This document shows, one piece after another, positions 37,501-51,800 of a stretch of DNA of 64,000 bases. The stretch is from Sarcocystis neurona. Lineage: Eukaryota > Apicomplexa > Conoidasida > Eucoccidiorida > Sarcocystidae. How positions within the stretch are numbered: position 1 is the stretch's first letter; the number at the start of each line of letters is the position of its first letter. A program made the translations under genes and the position numbers. The notes below the pieces were generated by a model. It saw only the letters and a list, made by a program, of their open reading frames with translations, was not told the DNA's origin and searched no databases. The stretch lies in assembly GCA_000727475.1 (NCBI GenBank), contig KL647288.1:4535302-4599301 (forward strand), read 5' to 3'.

Positions 37501-38629
37501 CACGTACACACATATATACATACATACATTTATACATACGTACGTACATAGGTCCCTACACACATACATGCGTATACACGCATATATACATCCATACAAA
37601 CACATACCACGTATGCTGTTGCACATATATATACATACACGTACACATACATAGGCATCTTCATATATATACGTATATGTGTGTAGCATACTTCTACGTG
37701 TAACATGTGTATCTGTATATGTGACGAACGAACGTGCATCAGACCAGCGACGAGCAGCACGACTCCAACGAAGGGCCCCGGCACTTAACATCACCTGCAG
37801 GGCTCCTAGTGCAAGGCAGCTGTTCTACACATAGCAATTATAAGGAAACATACGTATATATATATATAGCTGTTGGCATACTTACATCTATACATCTTCA
37901 TATATCTATATACACATATGTACACTGCGTACTCATACGTATATCAAGTATTTTTATATATGTATCAGAGGGATTCCATGCGTCGGAGCAGAGAAAAGTA
38001 GAAACAGTCCGTCCAAGAAGGGCACCCGGCTTCAGCAGCATCTGCACGGCTACTCCTGGACAAACGTTTTGTATACGTACACACATATCATGTCTACAGA
38101 AACACACAAACACACACATAAACATCCATATATATATATACATATATATAGTTACTTATATATACATATATCTCCTATACACGCCTATCTATACACACAT
38201 ATATGATAGTAATTTATAAGGGACGGGGGCTCGTACAGTACATACAAATATGTATGTGGGTGTGCTCGCGCCTGAGGTACTGGTGGTGGGACGCACCTGC
38301 GTCTGGCCAGATCAATATATGACGAGCACGTATACATATATATATATATATAACGCACAGAAAACGTGTACGTTATCTCCCTACGTGTGTTTGTGTGTCT
38401 CCTGAGAAGTTCACGGTCAAAGCAAAGAGACGGGGGAGACGGACAGAAAGAAAGTATACTCACCACATATATGTATGTATTGACGTGGGAATGTCTATGT
38501 AAAAGAAGACAGAGAGGAGAGCGGGAGAAACTAGGGAGATATTAAGGTAGAAATGAGTTCCTACAAGGAAAAGAGAAAACGAGGAGAGCAGACGGAGAAG
38601 AGAAGAACAACGCTCTGCCCCGTCGTCTT

Positions 38630-38713
38630 CTACATGCGAAACTCCGGCTTCAAAATAATAAATTTCTGCTTTTCTTCCGTTGTCTCCATTTTACAGATTT
38701 TGTGGACAATTTG
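38630..38713 (-). CDS. GTF2F1: TFIIF alpha, terminal exon (end of winged helix)
   Basis: The acceptor is TTGGCTTCAG, phase 0. It encodes QIVHKICKMETTEEKQKFII, LKPEFRM and a TAG stop. It matches the last helix and the closing beta-hairpin of the family (a strand ending in a short hydrophobic repeat), completing the domain begun two kilobases upstream in the transcript. Confidence 0.85.
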   Translation of the reverse strand, partial: QIVHKICKMETTEEKQKFIILKPEFRM

Positions 38714-41700
38714 CTGAAGCCAACACACACACACCCACGTATACTCACGTGATCTGATCACGCCATCAACAATATCTATATATGCATAGACATACATACA
38801 CATATGTATATATACCTATATGTATATATACACGCAGACACGCACAAACACATACACGTATACATATATATACATGTATGCGTATACGCAGCGCAGTCGT
38901 TGACAGCTCATTTATGCAGATACGTATATACGGAGAAAGAATGAGGCAGGTGGGACGGATGCGGAAAGATGAGACGGGATGACGGCTCAGGGGCTGTATA
39001 CCTCGTTGCACAGGGAAAGTGAGAGACTATATACATAGTAAGATATACATTTTATATATATATGTATACGTGTCTTATGCTTCATCTATCTTGATGCGTC
39101 TGTGAACACACCTGAAGAGACGCGTAAATACATGCACGCTCACGTGGGAAAAAAAAAGAGCGGGAGAGAGACAACACATACATACCTACATACACACATA
39201 CACACACCAAGAGAGAGAGACGGGGGGCGACACATTCCATATAAATACACGTATGTGTGTATGAAACATTCGTCAATTGAAAGTTCACTTTATCTACTTT
39301 ATAGGTGTATATCTATAGAGAGAATATCTATGGAAGGATGCGTATAACGAGATACCTCAGCAGGGCAGTAGATACACACTCACACATATACGCAAAGACA
39401 GAGAGAAAGACAAAAGACATACACAGAAAAAGACGTGGAAAATAATAATGCAAATCTTCCTTTCTGCACATATATATATATATATATATGCATATATATG
39501 AATATGTACATATATGTGCGTGTGTATACATATATATATATATAGGGAGAAAGTAGAACGTATATGTATATGTTTCTTTAAACATACGTGTGGATGTGTG
39601 GATAGAGGCACGTCTCCAGAGAGAGGAGAAGGGATGCAGCTTGATTCGTCAAGAACAGAAATACATCTACAGGCGTATATCCACGTAAAAAATTACATAC
39701 ACACCTACCGAGAGGCTTTTAGTATGTGTACATCTATATCTCTCACACAGGATATACACACCCTCTATACCTGTATATAATGTGTGCACAAATATACATA
39801 TTTACACATATAGTTTCTCTCTCTCTCTCTTTACATATATATATATGGTATATGGACTATATATATATATATATGGTGGATATTATTTGTGTAGATGGAG
39901 ATTACGTGTACACCGCCAATATTATCCGTCCATGCACAAATCCACCCCCCCACATATACAACCACGTACATATATATATACATGTATACCTATTTACATA
40001 TACATATATATATATATATATATAAAAGACGTATATATATGTGTGTATGTCAATTTTGTATACAGTTCTACGTGCGTCTACAAACAAGTAATATATGGGA
40101 GAAAATGTAAATGTGTTGGGAAACTGTGAACAAATCTCTGCGTCTCTTTTTCTCAAGTTGTTCATCGCAAAACACCACGCGTCTGCATGTACACACCTGA
40201 ACTAACATACATAAACATATGAAAATATAGACACACACACATACGCATAAATGTACATACAACGACATCACTACATATATATATATACATATAAGAAGAC
40301 ATCCATGCATAAGTACACAGACATACGTAAATGTATATACAACCACATCACTACATATATATGTAAGAAGACAGATACACACACATGAGTATACAGACAC
40401 ACATAAATATGTATATATATACACACATACGTAGGTGCGCATACGTCTAGAGAAGTACGTATAGAAATGCATATATATATATATAGATATAGATCTAGAT
40501 AGATATAGACAGATATAGATAGATATGGATAGATATAGATATAGATAGCCATAGATAGATAGACGTGTTAAGAATATCAACACAGGTATACTGGTGTGTG
40601 TGTGGATACGTGTGTATTTTTCGGCTGATGAATTTGTGTGTCTTGGTCACTTTCTTGACTTACCTGAATTTTTCTGAATTCTTCATTTTTCTCACGAACT
40701 TTGAAGGCCGTCATGAACGTTTTGACAGACATCCTTCCCATGTGCTGCTGCATCACGCGGATAACGCGACTCTCCAGCTCTTGAAGACTTTCTGCTGCTC
40801 TGCTGCTGCCTCCTCCTCCTGCTGCTGACTTCCGCACTGCAGCAGCAGCTCCTGCTGCGGCAGCCAAGCCTGCTCCGCTGCTGCCGGGGACGCTGCGAGA
40901 AGCTGCTGCAGCAGCAGCCGCTCCTCCGCGCCCGCTCTCCGTCGCTCCCCCCCGCTCTCCTCCCTCCTGCAATAGCAACAGCACCAGCAGCAAGAGCAAC
41001 AGCAGCAGCAGCAGTAGCAGCAGCAGCACGGCCAGAGGAGGCAGCTTTGAGAACGGCCGTCGCACCAGCACTACCACATCTGCGCAGAGCCGCAGTCTTC
41101 CCCACGGACAGAAACTTGTATATATATATATATATATATGTGTAGAAGTGTGCACAAGTATGTACACAGATCAAGACAAGCAAATGTCATTACTTGGTGT
41201 CTGTACGTGCCCCGTCTCCTACAGACAAATTCTTAATATTTACTCTCTCTCTACATATATTTATACATATATACACCCCTACATCAACGTGTATACATAT
41301 AAACGTATGTGTATAGACGTATACATATATATACGCAGACACAAATCTATGTCTCTATATATTTGCCCTCTCTCTTTTTCCCTAAACGTATATCTACACG
41401 TATGCGTATTTACACGTATTTGTGTTAGTATGTATGCGTGTGCGCGCCAGTCTTCTAGAGTCTATATATATATATATATCTATATATATATACACATGCA
41501 CGCCGTCTCCCTCCCTTCCCCCCTCAGAGTCTGTATATACGAGCAGGTACACGTATTTATTTATACTTCATCCCATACATACATATATGTGTAAGTGTGT
41601 ATATAGGTGTAGCTAGATAGGTATGGGCGTTCTGCTGCCCCCCGGTGAAAAATCTGTATAGACGGACGGACGTATGTGATTTTTTCTGCTGCTTCACAGA

Positions 41701-42814
41701 GGAGAGATGCATGCGATATATGCATGCGTAGGTTTCTCTACGTACATGCAGACACACCGTCAGATTTCTTCTCCACGATTTACACATCTACGAAAGTTAA
41801 AAGAAACGAACGTCCACCTCCCCACACATCCACTTCTTCGATACGTCGCCTAATCTTCGAAAATGTCTATGCACCTCACTTCACCCTTGCAGAACATCCT
41901 CTCTCTCTATATATAGACAGACATGTGTAAGACAAACGTGTATAGAAATTGATATATATAGAGAGAGGCACGTGCGAAGAAACATAAGCCTGTGTACACA
42001 TATATATATACATACATATATATATCCATACATACCTCACTCTACGCATGGAGAAGACACACATCTATATATCTGCATACACATGAATATACGTGACACG
42101 TATGCGCATATATGTACGGATATACACGTATGAAGACAGACACAAACGTACATACGTGTGTACCTTATATATATACACGCATATGCAAAGACACATTATC
42201 TATCTATGTATCTATCTACCTACAAGCAGACATCTATACCTTACTTCACGCATGTGGAATAGACACACCTACGTATATGTACATATATAATACATGCAGG
42301 TATGAAGACACATACAGACGTATACAGACATATATACGTGTGAAGACACACACAAGCGTCTACATATAATATGTGTACATGCGAAGACACTAAGAATCAT
42401 CTACCTGTATATCTATCTACCTACATACATATATATCATACTTCACGCATGTGGGATACAGATACCTGCGTATATCTATGCATAATATATATGTACATGC
42501 GCAGGGCCAGAACTGTGGACGCCATTATGTGCATATATGTAACATGCAAAAAACCGACGAATATATGGTTGTTTCACGTAGACGAAAATTACTTGCACAT
42601 GCCGCAGCGTCAGGAGACCGTCACGCGTCAAAAGGGGAAGATTCAAAAAGAAGTTAACCTCGTCTCTTCTTCCCCAGTAGCGATTTATAATCCACGGCTG
42701 CACACGCGTGCATATATCCGCATGCATTTACCTGCACGCACTTATCCGCACGCACTTATCCGCATGCACTTATTCGCATTATGGACCATACGTTACTGCG
42801 AACATGCTTATACA

Positions 42815-42859
<45 letters not shown>

Positions 42860-45800
42860 CCCCGTCCGTCTCTACACACGTATATCAATATACATCTATA
42901 CATTAACATATATATATATATATGTTAAAGAATATATACATCTGAACATACATGTGTATATGAATAGTTGCGTACGACTATATATCCTTACACGAATGTG
43001 TGGGCATACGGAAAGAAGGATACATATGAATATAATTTTCTTCCAGAAGTATGTATATAAATGTACTGCTTGAATTTCTGCTTGAAGGAAGTATATCACG
43101 TACTTCTTCCTCATCGTCGCACTCATATTGATGAAGCTCATCATCTGCTTCGTCGTCCTTCGCTTTGTCCAGCAGATCCTTCATCTTCTGCAGCAGCAGC
43201 GAGGGCAGCACACCAACAACAGCAAAAACAACAAAACACACAACAGTGGCAGACACAGCAACAGCGGCAGACACAGCAACAGCAGCAACAGGATAACAGC
43301 AGGAGCAGCAACAGCAACAACAGCAACAGGAATATAGGAGGAGCAGCAAGAGCAACAGCAGCAGACACACCAACAGCAGCAGCCACAGCAGAAACAGGTA
43401 TACAGGAAGAGCAGCGACAGCAACAACAGGAGCAGCAACAGCAGCAGCGGCAGCAATAAAGCAGGAGCATAGGCAGCAACAGCAGCAGCAACAGCAATAA
43501 CAACAACAGGAATACAGCAGGAGCCGCAGGAGGAAAGGAGCGAGCGCGCAAGGGGAGCAGTGGAAGCAGCGTGAGTAGGAGGGAGACGCGACAGCAACAG
43601 CCGCAGCAGCGGTAGCAGCAGCACCGACACGGAGGTCGCCCAGCAACTGCAGTAATGGAGGCAGCAGCAGCAGGTGGAAATGAGGCACCCGGGGACACGA
43701 GGGTAGGGAACGAAATTCCTCCTTCCCAACCAACTGCAGCTGCTGCACCGGCAACAGCAAATTGCCACTCCGTCATTTTTCGTGTATTCATAGATTTATC
43801 TACGAACGCAGATATACCCGTACTTGTGCACTGCGCCGGCGTGCACATACTGTCTCGGTCGTCGTAGAAACAACGACATATATAAATCTACGTAAACTCA
43901 TAGAAAGAAAACCTTACAGTAGGGTTCACACCAGATACTCATCTTACACAGATGTATACAATATATACATACATATGTGCACACACACATATTGTGGTGT
44001 ATATGTATATGTGTGTAAATACCTGGTCACAGCCGTTGAGATATATATGTAATATATATATATATATATCCATATATAGTGCAGCTCTCTCTCGAATATA
44101 GACTGTTATATATAAATACACACACATGTGTACATATATGTAACTACTATATACACACAAACACATACGTTTGTCTATCTACTTATCTATCTATCTATCT
44201 ATCTATCTATAATATATATCCGTATGTAGTGCACTTCTTTCCCTAATATAGACTGGTATGCATATGTACAAGTATATAGACTATTGTTGAAGACATATAA
44301 ACAAGCACACATATATGTATACATATATATATATCCGTATGTGATGCACTTCTCTCTGTGTACTACAGTCTATAATATCTATATATGCAAATATTTATAT
44401 ATTTGTATTACGTATATGTATACATCGGCAGGTGGATGGACACTTAGTGTTATCTGTCCAACACGTACGGATACATGCATAATGAATCCTTTGCATGCAA
44501 CTCCAGCACGGGCATCTTTCTTCTTCAAGTTAAAATACACGACGCGCGACATTCCCCTCGTCAACCTTCTCCAGCCGACAACCAAGGAAAAGAAAACCAG
44601 ATACGCAGATACATCTCCTGCACCTGTCTGTTCGCGGGCAGCAGTCGTGTGTGTATTAACTCTCTCTATATATAATGTATATACATATACATATATATGT
44701 ATGTGACTTCGTGCCTTGCACGTGTACACAGAGAGGGATTTACAGAGAGAGGCTTGTGCTTGGGGGAAAGGCGGGGAAGAGGGATGGAGGGGCGATAATA
44801 CCTGGCCGTAGTTCGTTAGGTCCGCAGCGCTACCGAGTCCTGCGGCATCTTCTTCATCTGAAGGAGCTTCCCCAGCAGCAGCAACGCCGTAGAGATCCGC
44901 CGCAGCATCGACACCGGCCCCGTGCTGCTGCTTCCCTTCTGCTGCCAAATCATCTTCGTCGTCGCTACGCTCCCCTTCTTCGTAGTCCCAGTCCACTTCC
45001 GCCTGCCGCAGCACTGTCAAACTTAGCGCCCTGCAACAGCAGCAGCAGCATCACAGCAATTCCACTGGCAGCCCCGGTGCAGCAGCGGCAGCAGCTTACG
45101 CGTAGCAGCAGGAACAGCAGCCGCAGCAGCTAACGCGCAACAGCAGCAGGGGCAGCAGCCAGTGACGCGTAGCAGCCGCAGCAGGAAGGTAGAGATGTAC
45201 TAACACAAAGACACCCGCGCGGAAGAACGAGCAGCAGCAGCAGCAGCGGCGAGAAAACAGCAGCAGGAGCAGCAGGTGATGCAACAGCAGCAGCGCGGAA
45301 AAACGCGGCAGGCGTGGGCTTGCATTAACCAGAAGCGCACGCTTGCGCAGCAGGGACAGGCAGCAACACCGGCAGCAGTCCAGGAATCGTAGACCCCCCG
45401 CTGCTGCTGCAGCAGTACGTGGAGTACTAGTCGCAGCTATCGTAGTGCCTTGTCGCACAAACAGCAGCGTCGCACATGACCAGCAGCAGTTTCTGCAGTT
45501 GATGCTACGCGTAGGTTAGCTGCTATTCTTGCCACTGCAGCTGCTGTCGTTCTCGTGTCGATCGTCTTGCTGCTGCTGCTGCTGGGGCTCCGGACGCTAC
45601 TGCTACTGCCGCTGCTGCTGCTGTTGGCTCTTCTCCTGTTGCTGCCGCTGCTGTGGCTACGGCCGCTACTGCTACTGTTGCTGCTCCTGTTGGCGACAGT
45701 CCTGCCGTGGCTGTTGCTGCTGCTGCTGCTGTTAGTCCTGCTGCTGTTATTGCTACTGCTGTTGCCGCAGCGACTTTTGCTGCTGTTTTTGAAGTGCTGT

Positions 45801-48800
45801 TGAACTGCTGCTGCTGCAGCAGAGGCACTCACGAGTCGATATACTCGTTGACTCTTCCGCTTTGCCCCGCCTTTTGCCGCAGCAGCTGCTTCATGCGTTT
45901 CTGTCGCTGTCTGTGAAGAAAAAAGTAAGAAGCAAGAAGAAGCAGAAAAGGAAAAGCAGATGTTGAGAAGGGAAGGTCAAGCCGGAAAACGCGAGACGCA
46001 GGCAGAGCAACGGAGAAGAAAAGAGGCGGAAAAGCAACGGGAGAAGAACGAAAGGGGTCGCAGAACAACGGAAGAACGCGGAGACGCAACAGAGAAAGAG
46101 AGAACTGCAATGAAGAAGAAACGATACAGCAGCAGCCAGAGAAAGGCAAGGTGGTGTACAGAAGCAAAGAAGAGGAAGATAGAAAGGAAGAGACATGCAG
46201 AAGGAAGTGAAAGGAAGAAGAGAAAGGAGACTTTAGACTCCAAGGGAATGGGAAGCGCACACACACACACACACAGACATGTACACCACGCGCAAAGAGG
46301 AACCAAAAGGTGCTAGAAGAAAGCAAACATACGAAGACACACAGGAGACATACGGGAAGCAAAATCGACTAAAACATGTACATACATATGTATGCGTCCT
46401 GCCAAATATACTTGTCTATCTGTATCTACCTACATATATACATATATTAGAATATACGTAGATACATATATATGTGTGTACGAGTGATGAAGAAAACATG
46501 TACATACGTATGTATGTGTACTGCCAACCACACCTACCCATCTATACCTACACACATATCTACACATATTCGAATATATAGACGTACACATATATATATG
46601 AACATGTACGAGTGATGAAGATATACACTCTTTGTGTAGCGATAAAAAAAGTGAGGGCACAAGAGAACCGGGAAGGAAAAGAAGGAAAACGAGGCAGTGA
46701 GGGAGGGAGAACAAGAAGAACTGACGAGGGGAGGACGGGAGAAGAAGCGGCAGGAGGGGAGAAAACAGAAGAGAACGCAAAAGGACCAGAGGGGCAAAAA
46801 ACGGCGGGAAGAATTGAGAAGAGAAGCGAGCAGCGCGAGCTCAACCGATGGAGAAGCGGAAAAGAAGAACAGCGAAGAAGAAGAAGAAAAGTAGAAGAAG
46901 ACGCGAGGACGCAGAGAGAGGGAGGGGAAGTGCGAAGTGGCCAAAGAGAAAGGACAGAAAGACGAGGGCCCCAAGGGCCGGGCAGCAAGAGACACTGCAG
47001 CGCCGACGCAGGCAGAGACCGACGAAGAGGAGAGGACGGCGGCAAACCGAAGTAGACGAGATTCACAGAAACGGAAGGCAAAGAGACGAGACAAAAAAAA
47101 GGAAAGGAACAGGAAGAGGCGGACAGCGGAGGGAGAGGGGGAAAGGGAAAGCAGACGGGAACAAAAGGGTCCGTCCCTCTCCAGAAGAAGACACAGAAGA
47201 AGGGAAATCGAAAAAAAACGGGAATACCGCGCTGCAGTGCGGTTTGCAGCACAGGGAAGGCGGCACCACAGACGCGTGTGTAGAACGGGAGGCCGGAGAC
47301 GGAAGAGGAGAGCGGAGGAGAAGAAGAAGTACACCACACTTCGTCTTTATACTTTTAATGGAAATTGAATCCTTATCTCTTTCATGAAAAAAAAGTATCC
47401 TAGAAGAGTAGGAAGAAGAAGAAGACGAGAAAGGCGACAGAGACACGTATGAATAGAAGGAGAAGAAGCCGAAGGGCCGCCAGAAGGGATGATGAGAAAT
47501 GAGTGAGGGGCTTGCCGGGAAAACGAGGAACGGAGAAGACGGCGACAGAGAGACAGAGGAGGGGAAAAACAGCAGCCCAGGGCACACACAGCGAGGAAGA
47601 CGAACAGACGCATAACAGAGGAAGAGAGGGAGCGGGAAGAGAACGCGGACTTCCCCGGATGAAGCAGAACCGAACGAAGCGGAGCGGGTTTGTTAGAATA
47701 GCAGAGACGGGAGGAAGACGGAGAGAGAGGGTCACACCAGCAAGAAAGGAGAAAGATGGCGACGAGGAGGGGCGCTCACAGGAGGGAAACGCGTTGTTGG
47801 CCGCTAGACGAGGTGAAACGGTAGACACCAGCAGAAAGGGGAGGAACAGAAAATAGAGGTCTACGAGAAACCACTCGACACGAGCAACAGGCGCAGAGAT
47901 GTGTCTACAGACAAGGGCAGACAAAAAAGGGCCACCGACCACAGCTGGGAAGAAACAGAAGAGACCCGGAAAAGTCACGTCAACAGACAGAAGAGAAGAG
48001 AGGGACAGCGGAAAGTAGAAGGAAGTCGAGAGACAGAGAGACGGCAGCAGAAGTGTGACCCCCGCAGGAGAAACGCAGGACGGAAAGGGACGCCTCGAGC
48101 GGGGGCCGAGAGACGGAGACAGGAGGAAGAAAAGTGACGGAGACAGCGGACGCGAGAGAAAAGGCAGAGAACAGAGTAGAACAGAAAAGAAGAAATACGA
48201 GGAGAAAACACGGAAAGTCAACAAGAAGAAGTGCGCGTTCTCGCGATGACGGACGTACCGCCGGAGACCAAGTTCGTCCGCGTCGGAGGCGAGGAGGTCT
48301 GCGCGGCTCTTCGCAGCGGAATTCTCTTTTTCAAAGAAAGCGGACTTTTTGCCTCTTCGAAAACGACTTCTCAGGCTACTTTCGTCGTCGCTTTCCCCGC
48401 TCCTTTTCCGCAGCTGCGCCACCCGCGCCGCCAGCGCCGCCTCGCGCGCCGCCTTCGTCCGACTCTGCAGCGAACAGAAGAAGCCACGAGGACACAAACT
48501 GCAGTAGAGGCACAGCAAAAACGAGTCACCAAAACGACAGCCCATCCCAACACAGCGGATAAGTCACACGCTTCTCCAACATCAACAGCGGCGTCTTCCT
48601 TTCTCTCTTTCTCTCCTATTCTACGTACACATATAATATATGTATGTATGTACACTTCTGCGTATAGACTTCAACAGATCTTACAACTACGTCGCAGTAT
48701 ATACAAGTCACAAACTCGGGCTACCACACATACATAGATATGGGTGTACAGCAAAAATCACAGCCACCTACCAACACCTCTACTTATAGAAAGCGGGAGA

Positions 48801-51800
48801 ATGCTCACCTACGTACATATATATATATATATGTGCGTCCATGTATGTACACACACACAAACACACACATACACATACATATATATATACATACACGCAG
48901 AGGCATATATTCGAAGCTCCACGTAAATGCCCGCTGGATATCTGTTTATATGGAGCATGGGAGAGAGAGACGAAGTACGGGGAAAAGTCGCAGGGAGCGT
49001 AAAACGCTTGCACACGTACGTTTGTGTACAGCACTGCAAATGTGGCGTCACTGAGAAGCTCGTCACCGCCCTAGGTAAATGTAGACACATTCACGCAGGG
49101 GTGCAGAACGCATGCATCCATGCTCATTAATCATTTCCTATCTCTACAAGTACCCGCAGGCGTGTTCATATACATACACATAAATATATATATATGCACA
49201 CTTATACGGAATTTATGCACTCATATTTAAATATACACGCAGATACGACGAGTAACTCGCGGTAGACGTCCCCCACTGGTACATATATATATATATATAT
49301 ATCAAAGCAACATCACGCACAGATACTCCTCCGTCTACATGCACACCTATTTCTCTCCCCTATACATCTATGCATATATATATATATATATGTAGTGTGT
49401 GCGTCTCTTCCCACCTGCATACGTATACACACGTACGCATATATATATACGCCTATATATGTATAACGCGTGTGTACGCCTCTTTCAACATGCATACGTC
49501 TAGTACACATGTATATATACATACACGCATATATATGTGTAAGGCGTGTGTACGCCTGTTTCAACTTGCATGGATGTAAACACATACATATATATATATA
49601 TACAAGTATGTCTACATATAGTATGCGCCTCTTCCATCCTTTCTGCCTATATATTTCCGTGAATATGCCGAGAGACACAGGTTCACATGCCAGGAGGAAG
49701 GTTGGAGCACAAGAGAGTCTTCTCCGCAGCAACGACAAATGCGCCTGTGCACATGTGTGTATCAGTCTGTCTACCCATCTTGTTGACATTGATCTCCCTG
49801 CTTCCATACATATATCTATGGGACGTAAGGCGGATATTGAAGAATATCCGGATATTGAAGAACGACGACGGCGGGTCGTGGTGAGGACTCACCTGCTGCT
49901 CTGCGTCGTCTGCGGTGCTTGGCAGCGCATGCGTCGACCTGGACGGCGCGCAGCGTTCAAAATTAATCCACCCATCAATCGGCAGCACTTCGGTATACTC
50001 CTGAAAAAACACGGCAGCATAGCAGCAGCAAGTAAAACGTTCGTTCCCGTACCTTGTGTATAGAGATGCGGGTGGTTTACCTTCTACATAAGACACCTCG
50101 GAAGACTCTCTTCTACATACGAGAGAGGAAGAGACAGGGAGAAAAATTCGAGGGGAAGAAAGAAAAGAAGTTTCTCTCTATTTTATGGACAAAACGTTTA
50201 TCGTCTGCATCAGACATGCACACACATACAGAGACAGACACGGAGAGACAAAGCGACTGCGTTGTATACGTGGTACTAACGGAAGAATTACCTCCTTCTA
50301 CACAGCAGACAGAGGAAAACTTGGGAAACACTACATTTCTCTACATTTTATCGACAGGGAGAGTTCACCTTCTGCGCAGTAAATACAATGAAGAGACTCT
50401 CTTCTACACAAGAGAGGAGGAGACAGAGAAACATTCGACACAAAGGAAAACGAAACGTTTTGTCTTCTACATAAGGCAGTGAGGAGGACCGTCACTCCAA
50501 GGGCAAACTTCGAAGACAAGGAAGATAACTTCGTTTCCCTACATACTGCTCAGACGGAAAGTTTATACTCTGCTTCAGACATATAGACAGAGACAGAGAG
50601 AAACTGTCTTGTACATGGCTCTATACGGAGAAATTATCTACTACACAACAGGGGGAAAAAGACTTGACATAAAGGAGGAGAAGGCAATTCCTCCTAATTT
50701 ACAGACGGAGGTCTGGTGTCCGTAAGACGCCGAAGGAGCAGATTCCCTTCCAGATAATCAAGAGGGAAAGAAAAAGAGAAAAGTACGTTGGTCTACAAGT
50801 TTAATAGGCCCGAAGTTCATCGACTGCCTCAGACACACACACGCACACACGCAGAGACAGACAGAGGGAGAGAGTCTATTGTACGCCCTATACACGAAGA
50901 AATGGTCTCCTGCGTAATACCGAGGGAAACACGGGGCACGCAGTCTATCAGTCCACACGCTCGTCCCTCGCACAGAAAAAGCTACCTCGATCTTAACCAT
51001 ACACACGTGAAGATACACATATGTGTGTAACTAATACGTGGCTACATATACATACAAGGATATATATGTGCGTGCCTCGCTATCTGCGTAGGCAGTGCCC
51101 GCATACTCATATATACATATATATGAAGGGTACGTGTTGTCGGATACGCAGGGGGTGCCACGTGCCGCGTCCGAGCGCGCAGACACACACACACATATAT
51201 ACACAATATTATTCCACACGCTTTTATATACCTACCCATCTCTCTCTACACATGTGTATACAAATGCGTATATATATATATATATCTTCTCTCTACCTAA
51301 GTAGCTGTCTCTCTCTTCGTGCTTTTGTACGTACTTGCGTATATACATTTCTGTCTTCCTACCTGTCTGTCTCTCTTCCAACACGTGTGTGTCTGTGCAC
51401 AGCGACGATCTATCTGTCTCCCTCTGTGTATAGACACGTGTACATATATATTTCTGTCTACCGGTCAGTCTACCTGTCTTTCCCTACACATACATCTCCG
51501 GATAGATTTTTGTCTGGCTACGTGTCTACCTGTCCCCTTCCTTATCCATATACACTTCCTTGAATACATAGGTGTAATCCCTGCGACTACCTATCTGTCT
51601 GTCTCTCTAGATACATGTGTGTACACATATACTTTTGCCTACCACCAATCTACCTCTCTTTCCCTAAACATATATATATATATATATATTTGTCTAGCTT
51701 CGTGTCTAGCTGTCTCCTTCCATATACATTTGTGTATGTGATGCCTGCTGACGCGTAACTACACATAGCACGCGTTACGCAAATGCCTGCCAACGTGTTT

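Larger units (their letters stand above)
33054..38629. other. Intergenic region between convergent TraB and TFIIF alpha genes
   Basis: A CAG run (about 33055-33165), TA microsatellite (33330-33352), a 19-bp tandem repeat (33513-33569), a degenerate 174-bp duplication (34.19-34.54 kb) and TG/CT-rich low complexity at 36.84-37.08 kb are visible. Two short stretches look faintly coding: about 35640-35814 on plus (MVCRILLISS... frame) and 37090-37350, open on both strands. Neither has a recognised family or clean splice partners, so I annotate no gene. Confidence 0.4.

Noticed and set aside
43141..43848. Leu/Cys-rich membrane-like ORF
   Set aside because: A translation of CTG repeats; similar ORFs occur over every CTG tract in the window.
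46534..47387. Overlapping 267- and 259-codon minus ORFs and 179-codon plus ORF
   Set aside because: All follow from the strand-biased GA/CT composition; no domain is present.
47400..48258. Continuation of a 381-codon minus ORF beyond the TFIIF alpha exon at 48259-48464
   Set aside because: The Ser/Phe/Leu/Pro-rich frame begins exactly at a consensus donor and follows the CT bias of the intron.
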